This document shows positions 11,700-22,410 of a stretch of DNA of 35,441 bases, piece by piece; position 1 is the stretch's first letter, and the number at the start of each line of letters is the position of its first letter. This stretch comes from Hofstenia miamia (lineage: Eukaryota > Xenacoelomorpha > Acoela > Hofsteniidae). Made by a program: the position numbers and the translations under genes. Where the stretch lies: contig CABFPE010000173.1 of assembly GCA_900660155.1 (NCBI GenBank), positions 1,280,799 through 1,316,239 on the forward strand, given 5' to 3'. The notes beneath the pieces are model-generated. The model saw nothing but the letters and a program-made list of their open reading frames with translations. It was not told the DNA's origin and did not search any database.

Positions 11700-12045
11700 A
11701 GGGTACTATTTAATTGATTTTCCAACTAACAGACTATTAAAAAACTAACTGCCTCCAATAATTATCACGATTTAATAAATAGTATTCTAGTACGGTAGAC
11801 TTCAAAGAATCGTTGAAAATGAAAAACGATATATGGCATGACAAATGCTTTTGTCCAACAAAAAATCAAGTTTTTTTCAATAAGAAATGCCGAAAAATTA
11901 GAAATATAAAAAAGAATGACAACATATTTCTACACTAATATGCCAATACCTTGTTACTCTAAACAATTCACAAGAAGCAGATAATTAGCGCCAATTACGC
12001 ATTTACATAATAACAAAAATATTACAACGTCGAAAACTATTTTTT
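11700..12045. other. no gene seen
   Basis: AT-rich stretch between two retroelement fossils. No conserved frame, terminal repeat or RNA structure recognised. Confidence 0.5.
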
Positions 12046-12049
12046 CCAT

Positions 12050-12567
12050 GATTTCCATAACTGGGTCAGAAGAATTAACTCAGGACTGCACCCGGAAAGC
12101 TTTTCAATACAATATTCACAAAGTTCGTTGTGACATATTTTTTAGTCAAGCAATTGAAGTTCGCGACCAAGCTAGATTGCGCCATTACTGACGAGGCTTC
12201 TGGGCGTTAACTGCTATTCCTCTGAAAGCATTTGCCCTCAATCTTCATTCCGAACATCGGGCAGTAGCTCGTTACCGATTAGGTCCGCATCCAATGCAGG
12301 CTGGTCTCTAGGCGTAGCTGAAAATCGCAAATTTTCAAAACACTAATAATTGTGTATCTAAAGGTTATACATTTGTGCTCTTGGCCTTAGAAACGCTAGG
12401 GGGTTTCTCAGCTAGATCAATTAAAACTTTACGGAAGCTGGTATTCTTTGCAGAATGGCGGAAAATTCACAATAGAGATGTGACTACTGCTCCCTTTAGA
12501 TTTTTACGGTCTCTCAATTGCGCTAATGCAAGGCAAGGCCAATATGATCCTAGCACAGATCTCTAGA
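12050..12567 (+). mobile_element. broken retroelement protein fragment (C-terminal part)
   Basis: Two blocks resemble the C-terminal part of reverse-transcriptase polyproteins found as repeats in many invertebrates. The first contains EVRDQARLR, then LKAFALNLHSEH and AVARYRLG (about 12150-12275). The second contains LALETLGGFSARSIKTLRKL and APFRFLRSLN (about 12378-12530). The usual block between them is mostly absent. The fragment is broken in several places and looks old. I assign the family from memory of similar unannotated proteins and cannot say whether it came from a LINE or another retroelement class. Confidence 0.5.
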
Positions 12568-14284
12568 TTCTCATCACTAGATCCAAATTAAGAATGCTGT
12601 AAATCGTATTAAGTTAAATGTGTGAATTTGTTGATAATTTTATTATTAATTAGAAAAAAAATTGAGATTTTGAAGACTTCGTTTTGCACTGAACAAAAAT
12701 TTAAAGAAACGGCAATGAAATTGTGCTGCACACGTGTTTAGGTCTTTATAAGAACATTTCAATAAAGGAAAACTTGGAAGCTCATGTCAAAAAATTATTT
12801 TTCAGAATTTTCCGCCGGGCAATAAATTTACAATTAGAAGAATTGATTAAAAAAACAGGACTAATTTGGAATAAAATTCACATTTTTAAGCAAAATAATT
12901 TGCTGTATGCTAACATGAAGCAAGATTAATTAAAGATTTTATTATGTGCAGTCATTTTAAAATATGGCATCTAGAATCAAGCGAAATGGTACCGAAAAAT
13001 TGCACCTATCAATCGGAAAATGCAGTTAAAATATTAATTGAAAATACAAAATTCTGAAAAGTTTGGTTTTACGCATTTTTTAAATGAAGAACTTCATTGT
13101 TAGCTTGACCTCTATGTAGATCTAAAAATACTTATTTTCCCAATTACCCAGTATATGGACCAATATACGTTTTAACCTTTGAAGACAGCGATGTGCTAAC
13201 TCTTGGCATTACAAAATTGAACAGCCCTTTTAATTAAATGATCATGTGATTGATCCTATGCTAAAAACATTGCTTTCATTTTTCGATGGCTAAGAACAGG
13301 AAATAATTGTTTGGCTAAACTGCAAAATTACTATTTAACATCTCGTTGCATTATGGTTAGTTCAATCTTTTAGCTGAATCTAAGCACCAATTAAATTGAT
13401 GCACTACGTTTCTATTTAATTACTTACACTATTAATTTCTATGTTAAGATATGCCTGGAATTGAAAATCAAATACCCACAAAAATTTTCACAAAATATGT
13501 TTAGCATTTCTAGGTTTCAAAATTGCATTTATGTCATTAATGGTGGCATTTGGTTGCCCGAATATCACAAAGGACTATTAGATATCCTTATGCACTGTTT
13601 TTTCATTAGACAATTCTCTAAAAACGAATTTCCTTTGGGAAAAATTATCAATCTGAAAGAAAATTAAGTAAAGCTATCAACAGTTATATTTTTTTGAAAA
13701 TTTAGACATAAGAAATTGAAAAAAAATCTAACGGTAAGTTTAATTTTTGGCGTAAAAGACCTTTTTTAACCAACATCACATCTAAATAAAATGCAATGTC
13801 CGCTGTAAGAAACATCATACTTGGCGGGGGTTCTTGCAGTCTCTGACTTTAATCATATTACTATTTAACTTAATTTATAAAAAAATGCATATAATTTTTG
13901 AAAATACTAGATGTTAGCAAAATATTGAATTATTTAAATTTAATATAATGTAATAATCAAAAATCATACTAAAATATCTCTGAAAGTTACTTTGGAAATT
14001 ATTTCAGATTTTTCTCATGAAATGTCCATTGCTGTTATCAGGTTTCAACACATTTATCTGATATTGAATATTCAAAGCTTAATATCTGTAATAAACTCTT
14101 TCTGTATTGAATATCTTTACAATCATATATACATAATCAAATTTACAAATTATTAACATTCACACGATCTTCCTACAAAATACACATTTGGAGAATGGCA
14201 ATGTACAAACTATGTGGAGATAACAGCGATCATTCACTAAAATACAACAATTTAAGAAATCATTGAAGTTTAAGGAGCAGACTT
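12568..14284. other. gene-free AT-rich stretch
   Basis: Two short open frames on the plus strand (12723-12929 and 13461-13667) have low-complexity, AT-driven composition and match nothing I know. No repeat borders or RNA structures were seen. Confidence 0.5.
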
Positions 14285-14605
14285 AGCAACGAGCCGAGCC
14301 GAGCTTGAACACAGTATTTGATATACAACGAGCCCAAAACGATCCTATTTTAGGCAAAGCAAGTTTATAGTTCTGCTTGTTAATTTGATTATAAAGATTT
14401 TTCTTATTTTTTGCAGTCAATATGCCTTTCCTATAATCTTATTTAGAAATGTTTATTAAATAATAGGAAAAGCTATGTAAAAAATTCTTTGAGCACAATA
14501 TTTTTAAAAAAATACCGAGCTAAAACGACCCCCATTCAAAGATTTTATGTGGCGAGCCGATCCGAGCCGAGCTTGGAAATGTCGGGTGGTTGACAAGTCT
14601 GTTAA
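14285..14605. repeat. GAGCCGAGC-rich dispersed repeat
   Basis: A GC-rich motif, GAGCCGAGCCGAGCTTG (14291-14307), recurs in the same orientation at 14553-14575 as CGAGCCGATCCGAGCCGAGC plus TTG. Between them are two related GAGC(C/T)..AAAACGA words (near 14328 and 14514). The ordered recurrence suggests a diverged two-unit repeat or a short interspersed element. Coding potential is absent. Confidence 0.5.
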
Positions 14606-14968
14606 GGAGTGTATATGATAAATTACATTACGTTTTCATACCAGCAAAGATACCTTACAAAATTTGTACAATGTACTTGTTAAAGCAATTATGTAAAATT
14701 TTACAACAAATGCTTGTTGGTTAATAAAATTAGGCTTATACTTGAAATATTGTGGATTTATGTACAAAAAGAAAATAGTTATTTTAACCATATATAATTG
14801 GTCTTTTTGTGCGAGTTTTTAATAATACTGAAAAATTAATCAAGTTGGTGCCTATGAGAACGTGGTAACCAAACTGTAAGTAAATAGCAAATTAATGAAT
14901 AAACGATATGGGAAATAAATATTAAAAAATGTATGATTGAACCCTAAAAAGCGATAAGAGCTACTTCC

Positions 14969-15495
14969 TATAGTAGGCGGCCACAAATGAGACTCGTGAA
15001 AATCTAGTTTACTTTTTTATACTTATCATACAATAACGGTTGAAAGTTTAAACGGATACTATCAAACAGTCTTTGAGTTTTGCATCTACAGGCGAACATT
15101 TCTAAGGGCATTAGAGACGATTTTTTGAAATAAACTTCCGCAAATTTTCTTAGGTCGACCATTTTCATTCTTTCTTTTGATAGATTACCACTCCGAATTT
15201 TCTTCACTTTCTTGTAGTATTTAGACTTGGATATTGCTAGTGATTCCTTAATTTCGTCCAATCCTTGGATTATGCAATACATGATGAGGTTAATGGCAAG
15301 TTACAACTGAAATGAACATTTTAGCAAATTTGTCGGCAAACAAATTTATTCGCGCTTTTCAACACTTGATACTGGAAGTTCACTTGAACTTGCAAATTTT
15401 CTATTTTACAAGGTGTCTGCCATTTTCCATAGTTAAGGCGTGACAGTAAGAATAAATAGTACCAAAAAATCTCAAATTTTTTGCCGCCTACTATA
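14969..15495. mobile_element. small DNA transposon with 13-bp terminal inverted repeats
   Basis: TATAGTAGGCGGC at 14969-14981 and its exact inverse complement GCCGCCTACTATA at 15483-15495 bound 527 bp. The outermost TA on each side may be a TA target duplication, giving TAGTAGGCGGC as the true terminus. Beyond the 13 bp the ends pair only partly. TA duplications occur in Tc1/mariner/pogo and several other superfamilies, but the terminal sequence is none I recognise. A 92-codon open frame lies inside on the minus strand. Confidence 0.7.
15004..15282 (-). CDS. unrecognised 92-codon ORF inside the TIR element
   Basis: Starts at ATG 15282 and reads MYCIIQGLDEIKESLAISKS, then a Lys-rich stretch (KYYKKVKKIRSGNLSKERMK), ending DKYKKVN. 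Composition is basic and helical, with a moderately normal amino-acid mix for such AT-rich DNA. It fills the middle of the element and stops about 35 bp from its left end. It may be a remnant of transposase or of captured host sequence. I know no match, and a chance ORF is possible. Confidence 0.35.
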   Translation of the reverse strand: MYCIIQGLDEIKESLAISKSKYYKKVKKIRSGNLSKERMKMVDLRKFAEVYFKKSSLMPLEMFACRCKTQRLFDSIRLNFQPLLYDKYKKVN

Positions 15496-15664
15496 GATAC
15501 ATAAGCACAACTCAGCTTGCCTATGTGTGAGCGTGTGATTCACCTTCATCATTGGCTGCAGTTAGATATTTATGCAGATTCAAATCTAAAGAGCGCTTCA
15601 AGCAAACGCCTGCTCTATCGAAGAAACAAAAGAGTAGGGCTCTGTCTTGTAATAGGTCTAGAGA

Positions 15665-15850
15665 AATGAAAAAGTTGAAGATGAATCATGGTACTGCAAA
15701 ATCTTCGAAGAGGATGAGCGATTAGACATGAGGAAGTGCGTGGCGTGCGATGACTTGATACATGAAGACTGTGTTGGTATAGGTCAAACCGGCGACGAAG
15801 AATTCCAATTTGTCTGCCCAAACTGCGATAGCGTAATTTTAGGCTTGTAA
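15665..15850 (+). CDS. zinc-finger (PHD-like) C-terminal fragment, probably transposase-derived
   Basis: An open frame of 61 codons plus stop, upstream frame closed. It encodes WYCKIFEEDERLDMRKCVAC, then DDLIHEDCVGIG and FQFVCPNCDS before the stop. The spacing C-x13-C-x2-C-x5-H-x2-C with a final C-x2-C after Phe is that of the treble-clef finger (W..C, C..C, H..C, F.C..C) common at the C-terminus of pogo/CENP-B-like and other DNA transposases. All metal ligands look intact. The rest of the protein is not visible upstream, where the 527-bp element sits, so this is a partial relic. A host PHD exon is the alternative, but I see no acceptor that would favour it. Confidence 0.55.
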   Translation, partial: NEKVEDESWYCKIFEEDERLDMRKCVACDDLIHEDCVGIGQTGDEEFQFVCPNCDSVILGL

Positions 15851-16041
15851 GGGACGATTTTACCATTTGAAACTTTTTTAGAGGTAAAATGTAATTTTGT
15901 TTTTCAATATTGGTCCTAATTTACTGAACTAGACCTAACTTTATTTATGTAACAGAAAGTCAAAGTAAACCTTAATAAATAGTCAAATGTCAAAAACGAC
16001 TTATAAGCTACGTAAAGTGAAGACATTAAATGAAAATAAAA

Positions 16042-16085
16042 GTGGGCCTTATTACCTATGTACACGTGTTGTTAATAAGGCCCAC
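16042..16085. repeat. 13-bp perfect hairpin
   Basis: GTGGGCCTTATTA (16042-16054) and TAATAAGGCCCAC (16073-16085) pair perfectly across an 18-base loop. The GC content of the stem base stands out from its surroundings. It could be the end of a small transposon or a structured RNA; nothing else supports either. Confidence 0.85.
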
Positions 16086-16199
16086 CCGGTGACTTTTTCC
16101 CTTTACTCTCATCGAAAGTTTTGTAATAATCGACGCGAACTTCTAGCATATGATAACTACACCAGAAATAGACAATAAATTCATAGCATTTGTTTAAAA

Positions 16200-17690
16200 A
16201 CTCAAGACTGTCGCTACTAAGAAACCAATTGAGCGAACCAATAAAAAATGAAACGTAAAATGCAAAGGAGAAGTAATAGTATTTACACATACAAATAATC
16301 AATGAAGTGGATTTTACAAATATTCAGAACTTGGTCTGACCATCAAATTACATACAAATTATATCATCTCATGTATTTTATTAAGCAAAAATAAAATAGG
16401 TTTAGGCTAAAAAAATTAAGTGTGGAATTCATGCTAATACTTAAAAAATATGGATTACACATATTTTATATGTGTTAAACATCTAATTGTCAATTTCACA
16501 CAATGAAAGCAAGTTGAAAACTTTAATACTATGTATTAAAGATTAGAAAAAATTAGCTTAAAACAAATTCTATCTACGGTTGGAAAACAGGCCATAAAAA
16601 GCAAAGCGGCTTGTCCAATCTAAACCAAATTTCATACATAAAATAAATCTAATTATTCATAACAAAAATCATTTAATACCAGAACAACAACTACTCATTG
16701 AGAATAAACTTACATCTGATGTTTCAAATGCGAAAATTATGGGATAGAAACAAAAGTTCTACAAATAGCAAATTCAATGAGATTATCAACATAATTGGAA
16801 GTTTCTTCAAACATGATTAATTAACATTAGCAACCCAATAAGTAAAAAAATATAAAGCCATAAAATGACTAACTAGTTTTAGTTTAAATTAGTTATTAAT
16901 AAAAATCTATTGAACCATGGTCCCAGTCCAGTCTAATTGCTACGAAGGTTGTACTTGCAAAAGGCCGAAACAAGGAAATCGGTCTTGCAGAGAACATAAT
17001 GATAGAAAATGAGTTTATTTTGAAATGACAAGGGAAGCAATTTCACTAAAAGTTGTAAGTTGTGTTGGATACTGATATACTGGTATATCAATAGAAATAA
17101 AAAACGACAGATAGCGGAAATACGTACCACCGGCACAACATATAATTAGTGAAAGAAAATGTGATAAAAGATGAAAGAAACAAACCTCCATTACAAATGA
17201 TTCTAAACAATTACCAACTGCATGAAAAAGTAAAAAGTTATCGTGGTGAAGTTTACTAATATTAGATAAATAAATTGAATTATCCAACGTCATCTGATTC
17301 AGAAAGGAACGCTTCAATGACACTAAATTTCCAATGGAAAAAAGTTGAACTGAGTAAAAAGAAAAGCAAATAGAGAAAATAATAATGACTTTGTACAATA
17401 GATTTTTGGACACGTGCACGTAAACCTCAATTTTTAAAAAAAATATCAATTTACTAAAGCGCTTTGTTTTCGTTAAAGTTCAGTGCTCTTGAATTTAAAT
17501 CAAAACCAAAAATATTTAACAACATCTGCAAAAAACAGCTTGAACATTTATAATCGTAGGCGGCCTGTCACTTGTGAAGCCATCGCTGTCCACTGTCAAA
17601 TGCATATAGACTGACCACCCGTTGCTTTTCAATATGAGCAAATTTATTAGCAAAAACCTGGAATTACTATTTTTGAAAATAAGTAAAAAA
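16200..17690. other. gene-free AT-rich stretch
   Basis: Long minus-strand open frames here (for example 17015-17449) encode Phe/Leu/Ile-rich low-complexity peptides with no motif, and I regard them as chance. A 10-bp GTAGGCGGCC at 17555 resembles the terminus of the 527-bp element at 14969 but has no partner nearby. Confidence 0.5.
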
Positions 17691-17752
17691 TCGTGAAGCT
17701 GCCAAACAATATAACACATCTTGATCCGACCTCTCAACTCCTGCTTCACTCA

Positions 17753-17820
17753 ACTAAGACAATAATTACTGGATCAAATACGCAAATTGGCCAAGCTACC
17801 TGTCGATGTCTCGAATTGTC
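17753..17820 (+). pseudogene. possible short-chain dehydrogenase nucleotide-binding fragment
   Basis: The frame reads TKTIITGSNTQIGQATCRCL. This resembles the N-terminal Rossmann motif of classical short-chain dehydrogenases (KTxIITGxNxGIGxATAxxL, the TGxxxGIG fingerprint), with Gln in place of the middle Gly. An AAG that could be a splice acceptor lies at 17756-17758. No catalytic YxxxK block follows within range, so it is at best a lone exon or decayed fragment, and chance remains possible. Confidence 0.25.
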
Positions 17821-18439
17821 ATCAGTTATTAATAAAATATTTCCTGCTAAATTGTTGTACAGTTTAAAATGTGAATCAACCTCATCCATCAGGAACGTCA
17901 TCATTTATCAAGATTTGATATATTAGAATGAAATGTTTGTAATTGATTTATGATATAAAATATTAAGGTGCTAAGAAATAATGAATGTTCGGAAAACTGA
18001 ACTGTGAGAGTGAAATATATACACGCACATTTCTTGCCAATCATATTCATTTATTGACATGAAATAAATAAAACCGCGCAAATATGAAAAGATGCTAAAC
18101 AAAGAAATGTTGTGCATCATTCCGCAACATAGGGGATAACACAAAAATTAAAAACAGACATTGGCATTTGGAAAGGAGAACCATCTGGTGAAACATCCAC
18201 CCGGAAATACTTCAATTACTACCTATTAAAATCAATCAAAAATATTTCTGATATCGCTGATATTAGCAATTGCAATTTTATGTAATCTTTACACAACAAT
18301 TTGACATTCGCCTGTTTATTGGATATGGAAGCCACAGATACAGTTTCTTGAAACAAAAGAAGAAACTGACATGTCCAAACTACTCGTCTGTCATCGCTGC
18401 TGGGCATTTCCACAGAAAAGTCACCCAGAGACAGCAAAA

Positions 18440-18448
18440 TTAAAATTC
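18440..18448 (-). CDS. candidate terminal exon of gene A (very weak)
   Basis: Gene A needs a last exon after 21125 that starts in phase 0. A CTATTTTCAG acceptor ends at 18449. Reading on from it gives two codons (EF) and a stop, with an AATAAA signal about 120 bases further (18315-18320, minus strand). The geometry is acceptable, but many other sites in this AT-rich DNA could serve. Confidence 0.15.
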   Translation of the reverse strand, partial: EF

Positions 18449-18599
18449 CTGAAAATAGCGAGCTGTTGTATTTTATATGATTGCAAGAACATATAGCTTC
18501 ACGTGCGATGTTTTTAAATAAATTTGTTAAGCTTAACAAAAAATGGACTCTAGCGAAGGAGACTGTATCAATATTTGTCATGGACGTGACAAGACATCT

Positions 18600-20885
18600 C
18601 CGGATGTACTTCCTGCAAAGTAAATTAAATCATACTTGTAGGTATATGGGACATGACTAGTAGACCACAGGTATAATATTAATACACGATCGAATTGACT
18701 CGCTTACTACTTTGGTGTATTTAACATGGATTTTTTTGCCAAAGTAATCCCTTCCGCGACACCCCATGAATGTTTTTTGCCAACGGTAACTCTGGGTTTT
18801 GATGAAATAATTTCATTTTTTGGGATTCAAAAAGCCTATAACAGAGACCTGCTGAATAACCCTAAATCAAACGAACGACACGCTTGACTGCACAAAAATG
18901 TGCCTAAATTAATGTGTCCCGTCCAAGACGCTTGTATTGCAAATGACTCTAATATACGGCGCGGCATTAGAATTGGATGCTTTGAGGCAAATATTTTCAA
19001 TATATTGAAACAGCAATAACAATTGATAATTGGAATGTAGTGAAATCTATATGGAAGATTTCAAACTACAATAGTTTTATCTGCAAAGTAATATGACAAA
19101 ATAGCCCAATACGCAAAAACAGATTGACTAGTGTGATAAGATAAATTACCATTTTCATCAAAACACTGGTGAAAATATACTTTATGAATTTGAAACGACT
19201 GTAGTAAATTAACTTTGTACATTAATGCCGAGACAAATATAGTAGTAAATAACTAAATATGCCAAATCAGGTTTTCTGTAAACCATTGGAAATTATGGAA
19301 GTGGCTAACAATGAGGGCAATATACTTATTTTCTTTTGATTATCTCACAAGGAGCCAATATTGAGATGATATGTCCCGTCCATGATACTGATATGCCTAT
19401 TTCGATTCGAAATTGTACCCGCTACATGACGCACATTGAAATATTTGGACTGTCTTATAGAAGGGTGAGTCCCATTCTGTCATACGACCTTTTTATGTGT
19501 CCATAGCCCGCTGCATTTCGCACGAATAGAGAATATAAGATAAATGTTGTCGAACGATCAATCTGCGCGCTGTCCCGTCATTGACAAAATATTAATTGAC
19601 CTTGGTCATACATACTGAAATTTTTTGAAGTAATTTTTGTTCCATAAGTTGTAGGTACCTAACCTACAAGTATTCACCCTATTTCGATTTTGGCTGTTGT
19701 TCTTGATTTCTATAATCGTCAATTTTAAAGTCCGTCCAAGATAAAAATGCTACCCATGCATGGAAGTATAATCTGTACAAGTAAATAGTGTGCACTGTGT
19801 TCGTATTTACAATCGAATTAAAATGGAAACAACGCGAAGCGTTATTATATTAGTCGTAAGCATGATCAATATTCATTGGAGATTCTGACTGAATAACCGG
19901 TTTAAGACAAATTCCCAATTGATAAATTAACCTTAAACCGAGTGGCGTCCAATTACAAGAAAAACCGTTTTTGAACATTCATAAAAATTTTTTTCAAGCC
20001 TACTATCAAATTTGAAAATCAGGAAGCATGGACAGGTCTATTGGGAATAATTTTTTAATGCAATTTTGAAACGGTTCATTAAAGCATATTGCTGTGTTTG
20101 AAGTAAACGAAAAGATCAACAATATTTCTTTGAAGCAACAAACAACTTGGACCGTTTCCTGATATCGCAAACCCATTGAGAAGTCAGAAGTCTCGGAGCT
20201 TTTAGGTTGAGCATAGCGTTAATATTTTTTGAGCTAAAAGCCTTTAAAATCTTTTTCTAGGAACATGAACATTTTTCAAAAATCCACATTTAGCAAAATT
20301 TTCAAATGGTTTGCTGATAGTAAACCAAATATTTCTATAATGGTGCTGATAACTAATAAAGTGTAATATATCGTCATTGGACAAGGTGTTGTATAAATTC
20401 ATTCATTTCTTAAGAAACATTCTGAAATAATTATGTTGTAAAATACAACAGAATATCAGAAATTTATCTACGAATATTTAAGAGTGCTAGGGAAAGGTTT
20501 TTCCATTCTCAACAAAGAGTTGAATTTGTGCCAAATGAGGGGAAATTGAACAGCTGTGAAAAGTGTCTAAATACATCTGTTGTCTACATTCCTAACTACT
20601 TATAAGAAACCTGAGAGTCCACCGCCTAACTTTTGACAAAACTTTTAAATATCTCATACTTCAACAAATGCATGAAGAACCCGTTAACATGTTTGACTTC
20701 ATGATTCGATAAATATGTACCTCCAAATCAAATTAAAACCTACAATCTAAAAAAAGTTTTCTGTGATTCATCAACTGCAAAAGTTTCGAAAATTACACCA
20801 AGGTTTTCTTATTTCCCAATAATAGAAAAGTAGGCGAAACTTAAGAATGCAAAAAGAAAGTTAACTATTCCATTCGTTTTGAATG
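18600..20885. other. gene-free stretch with a recurring GTCCCGTCCA word
   Basis: No coding signal. The word GTCCCGTCCAWGA or a near variant occurs at 18915, 19373 and 19572, shorter at 19730, and inverted at 18578-18590. Flanks are mostly unlike, so these may be heavily decayed copies of one dispersed repeat. Confidence 0.4.
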
Positions 20886-20888
20886 CAT

Positions 20889-21006
20889 TAAAAACATACT
20901 CCTCCTGTGACTGTCCTCGCTGCCGTGAAACTTGACTTGTTTTTATTTTTGTTGTGTATGCCTTCAGCGGCTAAATAAAGTCATTGATTATTATTATTAT
21001 TATTAT
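20889..21006 (+). mobile_element. 3' end of a LINE with (TTA)n tail
   Basis: About 100 bp of mixed composition (GTGACTGTCCTCGCTGCCGT ...) ends in TTCAGCGGCTAAATAAAGTC followed by ATTGA and six to seven TTA units (20987-21006). This is the usual look of a severely 5'-truncated CR1-type LINE: AATAAA-like signal then (ATT)n. The tail resembles that of the minus-strand LINE at 10968. Confidence 0.65.
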
Positions 21007-21124
21007 ATTGTCATTGCAACGAAACCAAATTGATTTGCTTAGCTATTCAAAACGAAATGACTTAATCTGAGTGATGTAAACATCGGAAGAAATGGTTTAA
21101 AACACACAATAAAGAGAAACTTAC

Positions 21125-21241
21125 AGAATCGATAGATCTGCCCTTCGTCTCGATGGGCAAGAGAATGGCTGAGAAGGCAGCAATCAAAGCAGTGAATGCA
21201 TATACCAAAACTGCACTATTAATTGAAATTTTTAACAAAAC
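21125..21241 (-). CDS. SVOP: gene A exon 11 (TM11-TM12, LPIETKGR)
   Basis: 39 codons, phase 0 at both ends: VLLKISINSAVLVYAFTALI, then AAFSAILLPIETKGRSIDS. Acceptor TTTCTTAG and donor GTAAGT. LPIETKGR is the conserved sugar-transporter-type motif after the last membrane segment. The donor shows that at least one more exon follows. Confidence 0.92.
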
Positions 21242-21310
21242 CTAAGAAATCAATCACTAGTAAGGCTATTTCACTTCCTAAATGACATTTTGTCTTAATT
21301 AAATACAAAC

Positions 21311-21400
21311 CTGAGCTACTAAAGGAGTCAAAAGAGCACCAACACGAGCCAATCCACTGCATGTACCAAGTCCGATGGCCCGAACAGCAGTAGGGTAGAC
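21311..21400 (-). CDS. SVOP: gene A exon 10 (TM10-TM11)
   Basis: 30 codons, phase 0: [20 protein letters not shown], then [10 protein letters not shown]. Acceptor CCTTAG, donor GTTTGT. It is separated from exon 11 by only 69 bp. The VYPTxxRAxGLGxxSGxARxGAxxTPxxAQ pattern is diagnostic of SVOP/SV2 relatives. Confidence 0.95.
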
Positions 21401-21725
21401 CTAAGGAGGAAAACGTTTTCAACAAGAAAAACTGGAATCCTATATTATTAGCGCTGGAATTAATATAACAAGAATATGCTTGGCAATGTCGTATATTAGA
21501 TGACCTCGACAATCATCACATTTTTACGGAGCAGCATGGCAAACGATACGATAATTTCATTCAACTCTTATTGCGGATATTTTTACGGAAAGGAGTCAGT
21601 AATGCAAACAATTAGAACATTAAAATGCAGTACATCAAAAAAATTAGAACTGCCCAATCTCAATCTAAGAAATGATGAAAGAATCTTCGCAAGTATAGTA
21701 ACTAAATGATTTGAAAAACACTTAC

Positions 21726-21807
21726 TTCAGGAGTGTAGACAAACACAGCTTGGAATACACCTGATATCAAAGCTCTCACGATAAATATACAGACAGTGAT
21801 AAGCGCC
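21726..21807 (-). CDS. SVOP: gene A exon 9 (TM10)
   Basis: One base completing AAG (Lys), then 27 codons: ALITVCIFIVRALISGVFQA and VFVYTPE. Donor GTAAGT. Matches the family pattern FIxRAxISGxFQAxxVYTPE, which leads straight into exon 10. Confidence 0.95.
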
Positions 21808-22410
21808 CTAAAGTATATATCTATAAAATTCTAAAATTCAATAAAGCTAAGTTTGCGAAGGTTAATCTTAGTAAAATTTAAACGCTTCATAAGAACAAAA
21901 GCCTATTCTTCGAAATTCGTTAAGATTTAACAGGATATCCGCGAGTCATAAACTATAAATTCATGAACTACAGGCCCCAACAACGTAAATCAATTTCCAG
22001 GTAGTAAAAGTAAATGACCATAGGCATCTAATGTTCATGATGTTTGGTCCAACGGAAATGCTAAAATCCATATAAAGCTAACAATGAGGTATACAAGAAG
22101 TCAACACAAATGAATGCAATCACAAGAAGGTATTCATGAAAACTTGACAATGAACTTAATACTATAAAAATAGAATTTCCAGGCAGTTCAAGACATATGA
22201 TGACAAATTTACATATAAGTGAGCTTCAGCTCACAACAAAGTCGGCTAATTGGAAAATGGAAAACGAAATTAATGAAAAAGACATCAAAGCGTTCGGCGT
22301 CAAAAGCGGAAACCCTTAAATAAAAGTATATCAGAGAATGTAAAAGAGTACTAAGATAACCTTCTACACTGTACATATATATATTAATTACCAAAAGTAA
22401 AGATACATAC

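Noticed and set aside
17015-17449. 144-codon minus-strand open frame with membrane-like composition
   Set aside because: Rich in Phe, Leu and Ile as expected from AT-rich DNA, with no motif, no family resemblance and no convincing splice context tied to the SVOP genes.
17550-17570. GTAGGCGGCC as a possible end of another copy of the 527-bp TIR element
   Set aside because: Only ten bases match the terminus and no inverse partner lies within several kilobases.
18219-18581. 120-codon minus-strand open frame
   Set aside because: No motif recognised. Kept only as the place of a possible terminal exon in another frame.
22209-22400. Continuation of the exon 8 frame past its donor
   Set aside because: Similarity to SVOP stops exactly at the GTATGT donor and resumes in exon 9; the rest is intron read-through.
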